The notes under the pieces are model-generated. The model was not told the origin of the DNA. It made no database searches and worked only from the letters and a program-made list of their open reading frames with translations. 64,000 bases of DNA from Flagellimonas profundi (lineage in GTDB: Bacteria > Bacteroidota > Bacteroidia > Flavobacteriales > Flavobacteriaceae), in the NCBI RefSeq assembly GCF_017313275.1, contig NZ_JAFLNM010000002.1:668455-732454 (forward strand). The letters are read 5' to 3'. Positions 53,635-61,717 of this stretch are shown piece by piece. The position numbers and the translations under genes were made by a program. Every line of letters begins with the position of its first letter. Within the stretch, counting starts at the first letter, position 1.

Positions 53635-54555
53635 TTATTCAGACAAGGTAACAATTCTTTGGTCTGCTGAAACATGATATTTGATACCCATGGGTTCCAT
53701 CGTGGTTTTTAGGGCGTTTTCTAGATTGTTATGAGTAAAATTTCCGGTGAATTTTCGGTTTACATCAATTGAGTTCCATTTGAACTCAACAGGGTATTGG
53801 AGCATAAGTTCGTCCAACACCTCCGAAAGTGGCTGCTCCGAAAAGGAGGAGTGTCCATTCCTCCAGTCGGGAGTGCTTTGGGAAATTTCCTTTTGATGGA
53901 TTTTGCCATTTACCACTTGTATTTCCATTCCTTGGGTAAGCTCCAGTGCGGACAGATTTGCATTCATAGGCTTAAATGTGATGGTCCCTTCATAGCATTG
54001 TACCTTTAAGTCCTTACGGTTGTTAATGTTAAATTGGGTCCCTAAAACCGAAACCGTTCCTTTATTGGTGTTTACCGTAAACCCTTTTCCGGATTTAATG
54101 TTAAAAAAAGCTTCCCCATCAAAGTCGACCGCACGATCTTCCTCCCAATTAAAGCGTTTATAGGATAGTGTGGAATTGGCATTCAATGCAATTATGGACC
54201 CATCGGCAAGAAGCACTGTCTCTTTTTCGCCGATTCCGGTGGAATAGGTTTTGGTTCCATAAAAATAGGTGTAGGCTACAAATAAAATGGCAATACATGC
54301 CGCTGCGGCTGAAAACACCCACAAGCGTTTTACTTTATTCTCTTTTTGGGCATTTTGATTTTTGGAAGTAACAAGGGAGAGCGCCTTTTCCACATCAATT
54401 TCAGTTACGCTCAATGATTTGGCCGCATCGTCGATGGCCATAATTTCCTTATAGACATCGGATGTCTTGAACCCGGACAACTCTTCTTCGCTTAAGTCAT
54501 CGGCAATCCAGCGGGCCAAAAAATCTTCATTGGCGTAGGTATCCTTCATAGGCAT
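53635..54555 (-). CDS. FecR family anti-sigma factor
   Basis: A 306-residue membrane protein. The N-terminal cytoplasmic part (1-77) binds the sigma factor; residues 78-98 ('RLWVFSAAAACIAILFVAYTY') span the membrane; the periplasmic part holds the FecR domain ('YSTGIGEKETVLLADGSIIALNANSTLSYKRFNWEEDRAVDFDGEAFFNI') and a C-terminal DUF4974 segment ('QYPVEFKWNSIDVNRKFTGNF'). It senses the STN domain of the receptor. The stop is 3 bases from the receptor start. Confidence 0.94.
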   Translation of the reverse strand: MPMKDTYANEDFLARWIADDLSEEELSGFKTSDVYKEIMAIDDAAKSLSVTEIDVEKALSLVTSKNQNAQKENKVKRLWVFSAAAACIAILFVAYTYFYGTKTYSTGIGEKETVLLADGSIIALNANSTLSYKRFNWEEDRAVDFDGEAFFNIKSGKGFTVNTNKGTVSVLGTQFNINNRKDLKVQCYEGTITFKPMNANLSALELTQGMEIQVVNGKIHQKEISQSTPDWRNGHSSFSEQPLSEVLDELMLQYPVEFKWNSIDVNRKFTGNFTHNNLENALKTTMEPMGIKYHVSADQRIVTLSE

Positions 54556-54598
54556 TTACTCTCTTATTTAAATGACAGTTTAACAACCATTTACCCTA

Positions 54599-55120
54599 TT
54601 AAAATTTTAATTCTTTTCCAAGTTGGTCCCTTAACATTAATAAAGCCTTGCTCATTCTACGTTCAATGGCCTTTACGCCAAGCCCCAATATTTCTGCGAT
54701 TTCGGAATAGGTTTTCTTTTCCACTCTACTCAAAAGATAAACTTCCCTTTCTTTTTGGGGCAAGGAAGCGATGGCGGTCTTTAGTTTTTCGTGAAATTCA
54801 TCCATTTGCATTAAATATTCTGGATTTTCATTGTCCACGGAAGGGGCTGTCTTTTGCAAATGCTTCCATACAATTTTCTCATGTGCCACTTCATTGAGAA
54901 AAGAGTTGTTGGCCGCCCTATATAAGTATGCCTTTACTTTGGAAAAAGAGACAGTGGAACACAATTTCCAAAGTTTCACAAAAACATCCTGTACAATGTC
55001 CTCGGCCTGTTGTAGGTCCCCACATTTATAATAAACGAATCGTGTCACCGCCTCGTAGTGTGCACGAAATATTTGATTGTAGGTTTTTTGTTCACAAATG
55101 GATGGTTCTTCCTGTGTCAT
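54599..55120 (-). CDS. ECF-type RNA polymerase sigma factor
   Basis: A 173-residue sigma-70 family factor of the FecI-like group. Region 2 ('IFRAHYEAVTRFVYYKCGDLQQAEDIVQDVFVKLWKLC') and region 4 ('AIASLPQKEREVYLLSRVEKKTYSEIAEILGLGVKAIERRMSKALLMLR') are both complete. It heads the sigma-FecR-receptor unit and presumably activates the receptor in response to the FecR signal. The upstream intergenic gap to the divergent thioredoxin gene is 113 bases. Confidence 0.94.
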   Translation of the reverse strand: MTQEEPSICEQKTYNQIFRAHYEAVTRFVYYKCGDLQQAEDIVQDVFVKLWKLCSTVSFSKVKAYLYRAANNSFLNEVAHEKIVWKHLQKTAPSVDNENPEYLMQMDEFHEKLKTAIASLPQKEREVYLLSRVEKKTYSEIAEILGLGVKAIERRMSKALLMLRDQLGKELKF

Positions 55121-55233
55121 GTTCTGTTTTGGGCGAAACTACTTTAACATAGTGCACAAAAATAATTAGAAAAAAATAGGGTGTTCCGTTTTTTGGCTGT
55201 CTAAGTATTGGAAAAAGAAATTAATACTTAGTT

Positions 55234-55677
55234 ATGGACAACAAAAAATGGTTTGCGCTCTTGGTCATCTGTTGCACTTTTTTCTCTCATGATCTCTTGG
55301 CGCAAGATTGGCAGACCGACTTTGATGAGGCTCAAGATTTGGCCCAGAAGAACAATAAAAACATTGTTTTGGTCTTCCAAGGTTCCGACTGGTGCGCACC
55401 ATGTATAAAGCTGGATCGCGAAATATGGAGTTCCAGTGAATTTCAGGATTTAGCAAAGGATTATTTTGTGATGCTCAAGGCGGATTTTCCTCGAAGAAAA
55501 AAGAATCAATTGCCCGAAGCACAGGAGGCAAAGAATAAATCCTTGGCCGCAAAGTATAATCCCAATGGGTATTTTCCGTATGTGGTGGTCTTAAACCCAT
55601 CTGGAAAAGTTTTGGGACAGGCCGGTTACGAAAAAACAAGTCCGAAAGCCTACTTCAACAAGTTGAACTCTTTTTAA
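55234..55677 (+). CDS. Secreted thioredoxin-family protein
   Basis: The 147-residue protein has a signal peptide (MDNKKWFALLVICCTFFSHDLLAQ) and a thioredoxin fold with the active site 'GSDWCAPCIKLD' (C-x-x-C, Cys near residues 52 and 55). It ends with 'NPSGKVLGQAGYEKTSPKAY'. It should act in the periplasm. It is the first gene of an operon of ApbE, DUF4266 and DUF3570 proteins (next gene starts 10 bases later), so I infer a redox role in that module. Confidence 0.9.
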   Translation: MDNKKWFALLVICCTFFSHDLLAQDWQTDFDEAQDLAQKNNKNIVLVFQGSDWCAPCIKLDREIWSSSEFQDLAKDYFVMLKADFPRRKKNQLPEAQEAKNKSLAAKYNPNGYFPYVVVLNPSGKVLGQAGYEKTSPKAYFNKLNSF

Positions 55678-55687
55678 GGATACCGTT

Positions 55688-56731
55688 ATGTTGATAATAA
55701 GGCAAATCACCACCATGCTGTTCCTTCTCGTTTCGATTTTCGGGTATTCGGAAAGTTTGCAGACTACTTTAAGCGATACAACGCCTGGACCAAAGGTGTA
55801 TCAGCGGACCTTAAAATTGATGGGAAGTCGGTTTGATCTTACCGTGGTGGCAGAAAATCAAGAAAAGGGCAATGAGTATATTGATTTGGCCATATCGGAG
55901 ATTTCCAGAATCGAAAAACTTATTTCATCCTGGGACCCCCTATCACAGACATCTGCCATTAATCGCAATGCCGGATTAAAACCTATTAAAGTGGACCCGG
56001 AGCTATTTCAACTTATCGAAAGAGCGTTAAAAATTTCCAATTTGATCCAGGGCGCTTTTGATATCAGTTATGCTTCCATGGACCGTATCTGGAAGTTTGA
56101 TGGTTCTGTTACGGAAATGCCCCCTAAGGAAACTATAAAACAATCTGTGGCCAAGGTAGGGTACCAAAACATCATATTGGACCGCGGTAAACAAACAGTT
56201 TTTCTGAAAAATAAAGGAATGAAAATTGGTTTTGGTGCCATAGGTAAGGGATATGCCGCGGACAAGGCCAAGGCATTATTGGTGGAGCAAGGTGTAAAGT
56301 CAGGGATTATCAATGCGTCAGGAGATTTAAATGCTTGGGGCACCCAGCCCAACGGTAAGGATTGGATGGTGGCCATTGTTAACCCATTGAACAAAAGCAA
56401 GGTTTTTTCATGGCTACCAGTAAAAAATCAGTCTGTCGTCACCTCCGGAAATTATGAAAAATATATCGTTCTCAACGGTGAACGTTACTCCCACATCATA
56501 GACCCTAGGACCGGGTACCCCAGCAAAGGAATTTTGAGCGCCACGATTTTCACAAAGAATGCGGAACTGGCCGATGCCTTGGCCACCTCAATATTTGTAA
56601 TGGGAGTTGAAACCGGTCTTGATTTTATCAATCAATTAAAAGGAGTGGAATGCATTATTGTGGACCTGGACAATAAGGTGATTACCTCTAAAAACATAGC
56701 GTTGAAAGAAATAGAAAAGCAAACTAGATAA
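55688..56731 (+). CDS. apbE: FAD:protein FMN transferase (ApbE)
   Basis: The 347-residue periplasmic enzyme moves FMN from FAD onto Ser/Thr residues of target proteins. The signal peptide is at residues 1-22. Motifs: 'RTLKLMGSRFDLTVVA', 'GAFDISYASMDRIWKF', 'GAIGKGYAADKAKALLVEQGV' and 'INASGDLNAWG', 'DPRTGYPSKG', 'DALATSIFVMGVE' (Mg ligands), all complete. It is encoded next to a thioredoxin and two uncharacterised envelope proteins, with 8 bases to the DUF4266 gene. FMN substrates in this window are not obvious. Confidence 0.94.
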   Translation: MLIIRQITTMLFLLVSIFGYSESLQTTLSDTTPGPKVYQRTLKLMGSRFDLTVVAENQEKGNEYIDLAISEISRIEKLISSWDPLSQTSAINRNAGLKPIKVDPELFQLIERALKISNLIQGAFDISYASMDRIWKFDGSVTEMPPKETIKQSVAKVGYQNIILDRGKQTVFLKNKGMKIGFGAIGKGYAADKAKALLVEQGVKSGIINASGDLNAWGTQPNGKDWMVAIVNPLNKSKVFSWLPVKNQSVVTSGNYEKYIVLNGERYSHIIDPRTGYPSKGILSATIFTKNAELADALATSIFVMGVETGLDFINQLKGVECIIVDLDNKVITSKNIALKEIEKQTR

Positions 56732-56739
56732 AGTTAAAT

Positions 56740-56949
56740 ATGAAGAAGATTTTAATTGCCTTGTGCGGTTTGTTAAGTATGTCGTCCTGTGTGGTACTGC
56801 ACGAATATGATAAAGTAAGCATCAATGATCCGGATATGGTTCTGGCCGATAAAAAGCTCGCAAAGTTTGAAACCAATTATCAGGTATATCGCGAAGGTGC
56901 ATCGGGTGGAAATGGAGGTAAAACAGGAGGTGGCTGTGGATGTAATTGA
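56740..56949 (+). CDS. DUF4266 lipoprotein with C-terminal Gly/Cys motif
   Basis: A 69-residue protein. Lipobox 'LSMSSC' gives Cys17; the next part is 'VVLHEYDKVSINDPDMVLADKKLAKFETNY', then 'REGASGGNGGKTGGGCGCN'. The end GGGCGCN is the hallmark of DUF4266. The role is unknown; the Cys pair could bind a metal or a cofactor or form a disulfide with the thioredoxin encoded upstream. Its stop lies 7 bases before the chosen start of the DUF3570 gene. Confidence 0.85.
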   Translation: MKKILIALCGLLSMSSCVVLHEYDKVSINDPDMVLADKKLAKFETNYQVYREGASGGNGGKTGGGCGCN

Positions 56950-56956
56950 TCTAAAG

Positions 56957-58450
56957 ATGCAAAGAGCGATTTGGATATTGTTTTTATGCCCGCTAGTTGG
57001 TCTGGCGCAACAATCGAATACCGAGGGATATAAAAAACGTGTGTTGGAGTCCACTGAGGTGGATATTCTGTCCAGCTATTATGAACAAACCGGTAACAAC
57101 GCTTCTGTTACAGGAGGTATTGGCACAGAACAATTAACGGATGTCGCACCATCCATTGTGGTAAGTATTCCATTGAATGACGATGATGTTTTAACAGTGG
57201 ATGCCGGTATTTCGACCTATACCTCGGCATCTTCGAGTAATTTGAACCCCTTCGATCTGACCAATTCCGGCTCTGGTGTAAGTGGAGCGTCCGGTACTTC
57301 TGGTGTAGGGGTAGGTGGTGACGACGACGATGAATTTGATGATGACAACGGTAGTAATTATTCAGGTGCTATTGGAAGCCCTTGGGCCGCTTCTTCCGGA
57401 GCTTCCAGACAGGATACTTGGGGTGGAATAACAGTGGCATATGCCCATAGCTCGGATGATAGAAACCAGATATGGAATGCCAATGCGTCCTTTGCCACGG
57501 AGTATGACTACCTGTCTTTGGGTTTTGGAGGTGGAATTACGAAGCTATTTAATGAAAAAAACACCGAAATAAGTGTAAAGGGAAGTGTGTTTTTGGATAC
57601 GTGGTTGCCCAGATACCCTACCGAGTTGGATAGTTATCTGGAAGCGGGAAACAACCTGAACAGTGGATTTTTCAATAGGGTTGATATTTTGGACAGTAGC
57701 GGTGCTGTGACAGATAAAAACGGAGCAGACACCTGGAGGCCTGTTAATGGGTTTAGTTTGATTTCAGATAAAAAACGGAACAGTTTTGCCCTATCGGTAT
57801 CTTTTTCCCAAATCTTGGGCAAGCATACCCAGGTGTCTTTATTTGCCGATGTGGTGAGCCAACAGGGATGGCTCGCCAATCCGATGCAGCGTGTGTATTT
57901 TGCCGACGTTCCAAATTATTTTATTGGAAACCCGGCCAGTATACCGTATTACGCTTCTTCCAGAAACACCGATGTTTTTATGCTGGCAGACGATATGGAG
58001 CGGTTGCCGGACAACAGAATGAGGTTTCCTGTTGGGATACGCTTGAACCACTATTTTAATGAGGTGGTTACAGTACGCACCTATTACCGATATTATTTGG
58101 ATGATTGGGGGCTGCAGGCGCACACGGCAAGTATCGAGGTTCCTGTTAAGGTTTCTCAGAACTTTACATTGTATCCTTCCTACCGGTATTACACGCAAAA
58201 TCAGATAGATTATTTTGCCCCTTTCGACACCCATCTTTCTACAGAACAGTATTACACTTCCGACTTTGATTTGTCCGCCTATGATGCCCATCAGGTTGGG
58301 TTTGGGGTCAGCTACACGGATATTTTCACCAAGTTCAGGACATTGCATTTTGGGCTCAAGAGCATTGATTTTAAGTATAACAACTATCATAGGACTACGG
58401 GTCTCAAAGCCAATTATATTGGGCTGGGATTCAAGTTCGTAATGGATTAA
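56957..58450 (+). CDS. DUF3570 outer-membrane beta-barrel protein
   Basis: I start at the ATG at 56957 ('MQRAIWILFLCPLVGLAQQ', 497 residues, signal peptide); the frame is open 44 codons further, overlapping DUF4266. The body is rich in alternating beta strands ('TVAYAHSSDDRNQIWNANASFATEYDYLSLGFGGGITK') and ends 'LKANYIGLGFKFVMD'. An acidic insert 'GGDDDDEFDDDNGSN' lies near residue 120. DUF3570 proteins are found with DUF4266 and ApbE in many Gram-negatives. I infer an outer-membrane partner of the lipoprotein. Confidence 0.85.
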   Translation: MQRAIWILFLCPLVGLAQQSNTEGYKKRVLESTEVDILSSYYEQTGNNASVTGGIGTEQLTDVAPSIVVSIPLNDDDVLTVDAGISTYTSASSSNLNPFDLTNSGSGVSGASGTSGVGVGGDDDDEFDDDNGSNYSGAIGSPWAASSGASRQDTWGGITVAYAHSSDDRNQIWNANASFATEYDYLSLGFGGGITKLFNEKNTEISVKGSVFLDTWLPRYPTELDSYLEAGNNLNSGFFNRVDILDSSGAVTDKNGADTWRPVNGFSLISDKKRNSFALSVSFSQILGKHTQVSLFADVVSQQGWLANPMQRVYFADVPNYFIGNPASIPYYASSRNTDVFMLADDMERLPDNRMRFPVGIRLNHYFNEVVTVRTYYRYYLDDWGLQAHTASIEVPVKVSQNFTLYPSYRYYTQNQIDYFAPFDTHLSTEQYYTSDFDLSAYDAHQVGFGVSYTDIFTKFRTLHFGLKSIDFKYNNYHRTTGLKANYIGLGFKFVMD

Positions 58451-58466
58451 AAAAAGTAGTTTACCA

Positions 58467-60434
58467 ATGTTTAAAAATATTTTCCCATCACGTTTTTCAA
58501 TTATCAATGCTTTTACAGTGTTGTTTTTGATGGTTTCTTCCCTAGTTAGGGTTATTTTTTTGACCCTGGATTTTTCACAGGTTGAACATTCATTTTTTGG
58601 ATTGATCAAGGTTTTCTTCGTCGGCTTTTTCTTTGATGTAGGCACCATATCTTTTTTCTATGTTGTGGGTACCCTATATTTTTTAATGTTGCCAAAGCGG
58701 TTTTATGGTTCAATTTTTGACCGGGTATTGTCTTATTTTGGATTGGCGGTCGGTTTGTTGGTGGTTTATTTTTCCTTTTTTGCCGAGATCACTTTCTGGG
58801 ACGAGTTCCAAAGAAGATTCAATTTTATTGCCGTGGATTACCTGATCTATACCTACGAGGTGGTCAAGAATATCAACGAGTCCTATCCTTTGCCTGTTCT
58901 TATTGGGGGCATGTTGCTTCTGGTTGTACTTACCATATGGTTTTTTAAGAGAAAAGGGGTTTTTAAAATGGCGTTTGGTTCAACAAACGGTTTTCGTCAA
59001 AAGTCTGTGCCTACAATTGTTGCGTTGGCTGTTATGTTGTTTTACAGTGGGATCGTGGAAAATGAGCAAGCCGAACTATCGAACAACCGATATAACAATG
59101 AACTCTCCAAGGCAGGTATATATTCATTCTTTGCTGCATTCAGGAACAACGAGCTCAGCTACACCGACTTCTATCGAACCTTACCGGAAAAGAAAGCCTT
59201 CGCTGCTGTGAAGAAACATCTAAAAGCTCCTTCGGATAGCCTTCTTTTTCCAGAAAAGAACATTCTAAGGCTTGTAAAGGGAGGCTTGGAAAAAAGACCC
59301 AATGTGATTCTAATATGCGTGGAGAGTTTGAGTGCGGATTATTTGGGTGTTTTTGGGAACCAAGACGGACTTACACCCCATCTTGACTCCATTGCCAAGG
59401 CCGAGACGTATTTTACCAATTTATATGCTACGGGAACAAGAACGGTTCGGGGAATGGAAGCCATAACCCTGGCGGTTCCCCCAACACCGGGACGGAGCAT
59501 TGTGAAAAGGGAACACAACCAAGGCCTCTTTACTATTGGTGAAGTGTTTAAAAGTAAGGGATATAGTAGGACTTTTTTTTATGGGGGAGATGGCTATTTC
59601 GACAATATGGACAAGTTCTTCAGTGGGAATGGATTCAATATTGTGGATAGGGGAAGAGGCTTTTTACCATCAGGGGATATTGTTACCCAACGAAAGAACA
59701 TCGAAGATGATGAGGTGACCTTTGAAAATGCATGGGGCGTGTGCGACGAAGATATTTTTAGCAAGGTCTTGAAGGAAGCTGATTTGGCTTCAAATCAAGG
59801 AACCCCCTTTTTTAACTTTATAATGACCACTTCGAATCACAAGCCCTATACCTATCCGGAAGGGCGAATAGATATTCCTTCAGGAACAGGAAGGAGTGGA
59901 GCGGTCAAGTATACGGATTATGCTATTGGAGACTTTTTTCGAAAAGCCAAGACCAAATCCTGGTACAGGAATACGGTGTTTATTGTTATGGCCGACCACT
60001 GCGCAAGTAGTGCAGGTAAATGGGAATTGGATGTGGCCCATTACCGTATTCCGGCCATACTTGTAAATCTTGATGGGTTTAAACAAGCACAGATTGATCG
60101 GCAATGTTCACAGATCGATGTAATTCCAACCCTTTTTTCACTTTTGGGTTGGGAGTATAAAAACAATTTCTTTGGAAGGGATGTCTTCAGTATGAAACCT
60201 TCGGAACAAAGGGCGTTTATCGGAAACTACAGGAAACTTGGGTTGCTGAGGTCAAATGATTTGATGGTCTTGGGAGATGGTAAGACGGCCAATCAATATA
60301 AATGGGACCAAAAGGACAATAGTTTGAAAAAGGAATCCGTGGATACATTTTTTTTGAACGAGACCATTTCTTTTTACCAATTGGCCGATTATCTCTACAA
60401 CCATGGAGGGCTTGATGCAAACCTTGCGAAATGA
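58467..60434 (+). CDS. LTA-synthase-like sulfatase-fold membrane transferase
   Basis: A 655-residue protein: five N-terminal transmembrane helices (to about 180), then an extracytoplasmic sulfatase-fold domain from 'PNVILICVESLSADYLG' (Glu286, metal ligand). 'YATGTRTVRGMEAI' supplies the nucleophile Thr (about T324), and 'MADHCASSAG' the late Asp/His ligands. The family moves phosphoglycerol or phosphoethanolamine from phospholipids onto envelope polymers. It overlaps the next gene, a lipid kinase, by 4 bases. Confidence 0.9.
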   Translation: MFKNIFPSRFSIINAFTVLFLMVSSLVRVIFLTLDFSQVEHSFFGLIKVFFVGFFFDVGTISFFYVVGTLYFLMLPKRFYGSIFDRVLSYFGLAVGLLVVYFSFFAEITFWDEFQRRFNFIAVDYLIYTYEVVKNINESYPLPVLIGGMLLLVVLTIWFFKRKGVFKMAFGSTNGFRQKSVPTIVALAVMLFYSGIVENEQAELSNNRYNNELSKAGIYSFFAAFRNNELSYTDFYRTLPEKKAFAAVKKHLKAPSDSLLFPEKNILRLVKGGLEKRPNVILICVESLSADYLGVFGNQDGLTPHLDSIAKAETYFTNLYATGTRTVRGMEAITLAVPPTPGRSIVKREHNQGLFTIGEVFKSKGYSRTFFYGGDGYFDNMDKFFSGNGFNIVDRGRGFLPSGDIVTQRKNIEDDEVTFENAWGVCDEDIFSKVLKEADLASNQGTPFFNFIMTTSNHKPYTYPEGRIDIPSGTGRSGAVKYTDYAIGDFFRKAKTKSWYRNTVFIVMADHCASSAGKWELDVAHYRIPAILVNLDGFKQAQIDRQCSQIDVIPTLFSLLGWEYKNNFFGRDVFSMKPSEQRAFIGNYRKLGLLRSNDLMVLGDGKTANQYKWDQKDNSLKKESVDTFFLNETISFYQLADYLYNHGGLDANLAK

Positions 60435-61318
60435 AAAATATCCATTTTATTGTAAACCCGATAGCTGGCAAGGGAGGGGCTGTGATGGATATGGCCACTT
60501 TGTCCAAATACTTCGATCAAACGGAATACCAAATAACCTTAAAAGTCTCCGATTATGCTGGACATGCCACAAAACTTACCAAAGCGTCCCTTAATGATGG
60601 CGCAAAAATAATTGTGGCCTGCGGAGGCGATGGAACAATCAATGAAGTGGCTTCATGTTTGGTCCATACCAATGTTTTATTGGGAATTGTACCCATGGGT
60701 TCTGGAAATGGATTGGCGGAAAGCCTTAAGATACCTCGAAACATTAAAAAAGTGGTCCAAGTTATTAAAGGGGGCAAAACAAATAGGATAGATGTGGCCA
60801 TGGTAAATGGCAGACCCTTTTTTAGTAATATGGGAATCGGTTTTGACGCAAAGGTAATCTCCAACTATAATTCCTGTGGGCAACGAAGACTTTGGGCCTA
60901 TCTAAAAGCTGTCATAAAATCCATTAAGGATTTTAAAAATAATGAAAGGATCAAAGTAGAGCTCAATGGAAAAACATACAATACAAACCCTTTCATGTTT
61001 TTTGTATCAAACTCAAAAGTGATGGGTTATGATATTTCTTTGACCAGAATGGCTTCTTTGCAAGATGGATTGTTGGATGTGGTTATCATTGATAACTTGA
61101 CAAGGGGTGAAATATTAGTTCTCGGATTTTTTGTCCTGCTCAGACTCAACCAGTATCTCAAAAAAGTAAAGTATTTTAAAGTAAAAGAGCTAAAGTTGGC
61201 TTTCGAGGAGAAATGTGCGGACCGTCTCATGCAAGCTGATGGGGAGCTACATCACTTAAATGAGTCTGAGCTGTGTGTCACCATTGAAGAAAGGGCTTTG
61301 AGCGTTCTGGTTCCCTAA
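60431..61318 (+). CDS. Diacylglycerol kinase family lipid kinase (YegS/DgkB-like)
   Basis: A 295-residue soluble lipid kinase. 'IHFIVNPIAGKGGAV', 'ACGGDGTINEVASCL' (ATP site) and 'GIVPMGSGNGLAESLKI' are complete, and the C-terminal half has the beta-sandwich of the family. It phosphorylates diacylglycerol or a similar lipid. The ATG is within the transferase stop (60431-60434). Transferases of the LtaS type release diacylglycerol when they use phosphatidylglycerol, so the pair makes sense as a lipid recycling unit. Confidence 0.92.
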   Translation: MKNIHFIVNPIAGKGGAVMDMATLSKYFDQTEYQITLKVSDYAGHATKLTKASLNDGAKIIVACGGDGTINEVASCLVHTNVLLGIVPMGSGNGLAESLKIPRNIKKVVQVIKGGKTNRIDVAMVNGRPFFSNMGIGFDAKVISNYNSCGQRRLWAYLKAVIKSIKDFKNNERIKVELNGKTYNTNPFMFFVSNSKVMGYDISLTRMASLQDGLLDVVIIDNLTRGEILVLGFFVLLRLNQYLKKVKYFKVKELKLAFEEKCADRLMQADGELHHLNESELCVTIEERALSVLVP

Positions 61319-61717
61319 ATTTGGTCTTTTCTTTTTCCTGATTAACCGATGGTCTCAACCATTGTTGATAAGATCTTTTAATATGTGGATGCCCCAATCT
61401 TTTCAAGGTGATCTAAAAATTGTCTTGAATTCTTTTTCTTTTCTTTGATTTTACTCAATCCCACATACTTACTGGGTTCAATTCTCTTACTAACAGTTTT
61501 TGTTAAAAAACTGTGAAAAAAAATTTGAACCTTACAGTTGCTGGTGGCTTTTTTTCCGAGCCCTTATTCTACGTTTGTTCCGAAGGATTTTTGTTGTTCC
61601 AAAACACAAATGTTGATAAAAGTGTTAAGAACCTGATCGGGGCAACTTAAAATCGAAGTAAAGAAAATGTGAATTTTACGTTCAAGCTATTTTTTACAAC
61701 TCCAAACCGTTTTCTTC
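61319..61717. other. nrdB upstream region
   Basis: No gene is seen. A perfect 9-bp hairpin, ACAGTTTTT-GTTA-AAAAACTGT, lies at 61493-61514. A -7 element TACGTTTG is at 61570-61577; its -33 partner is not clear. If it is the nrdB promoter, the leader would be about 130 bases, long for this group. I found no convincing NrdR box. Confidence 0.5.

Noticed and set aside
61588-61640. AACAC...GTGTT as an NrdR box before nrdB
   Set aside because: Only 5-base arms with an irregular centre; it does not match the usual pair of boxes.
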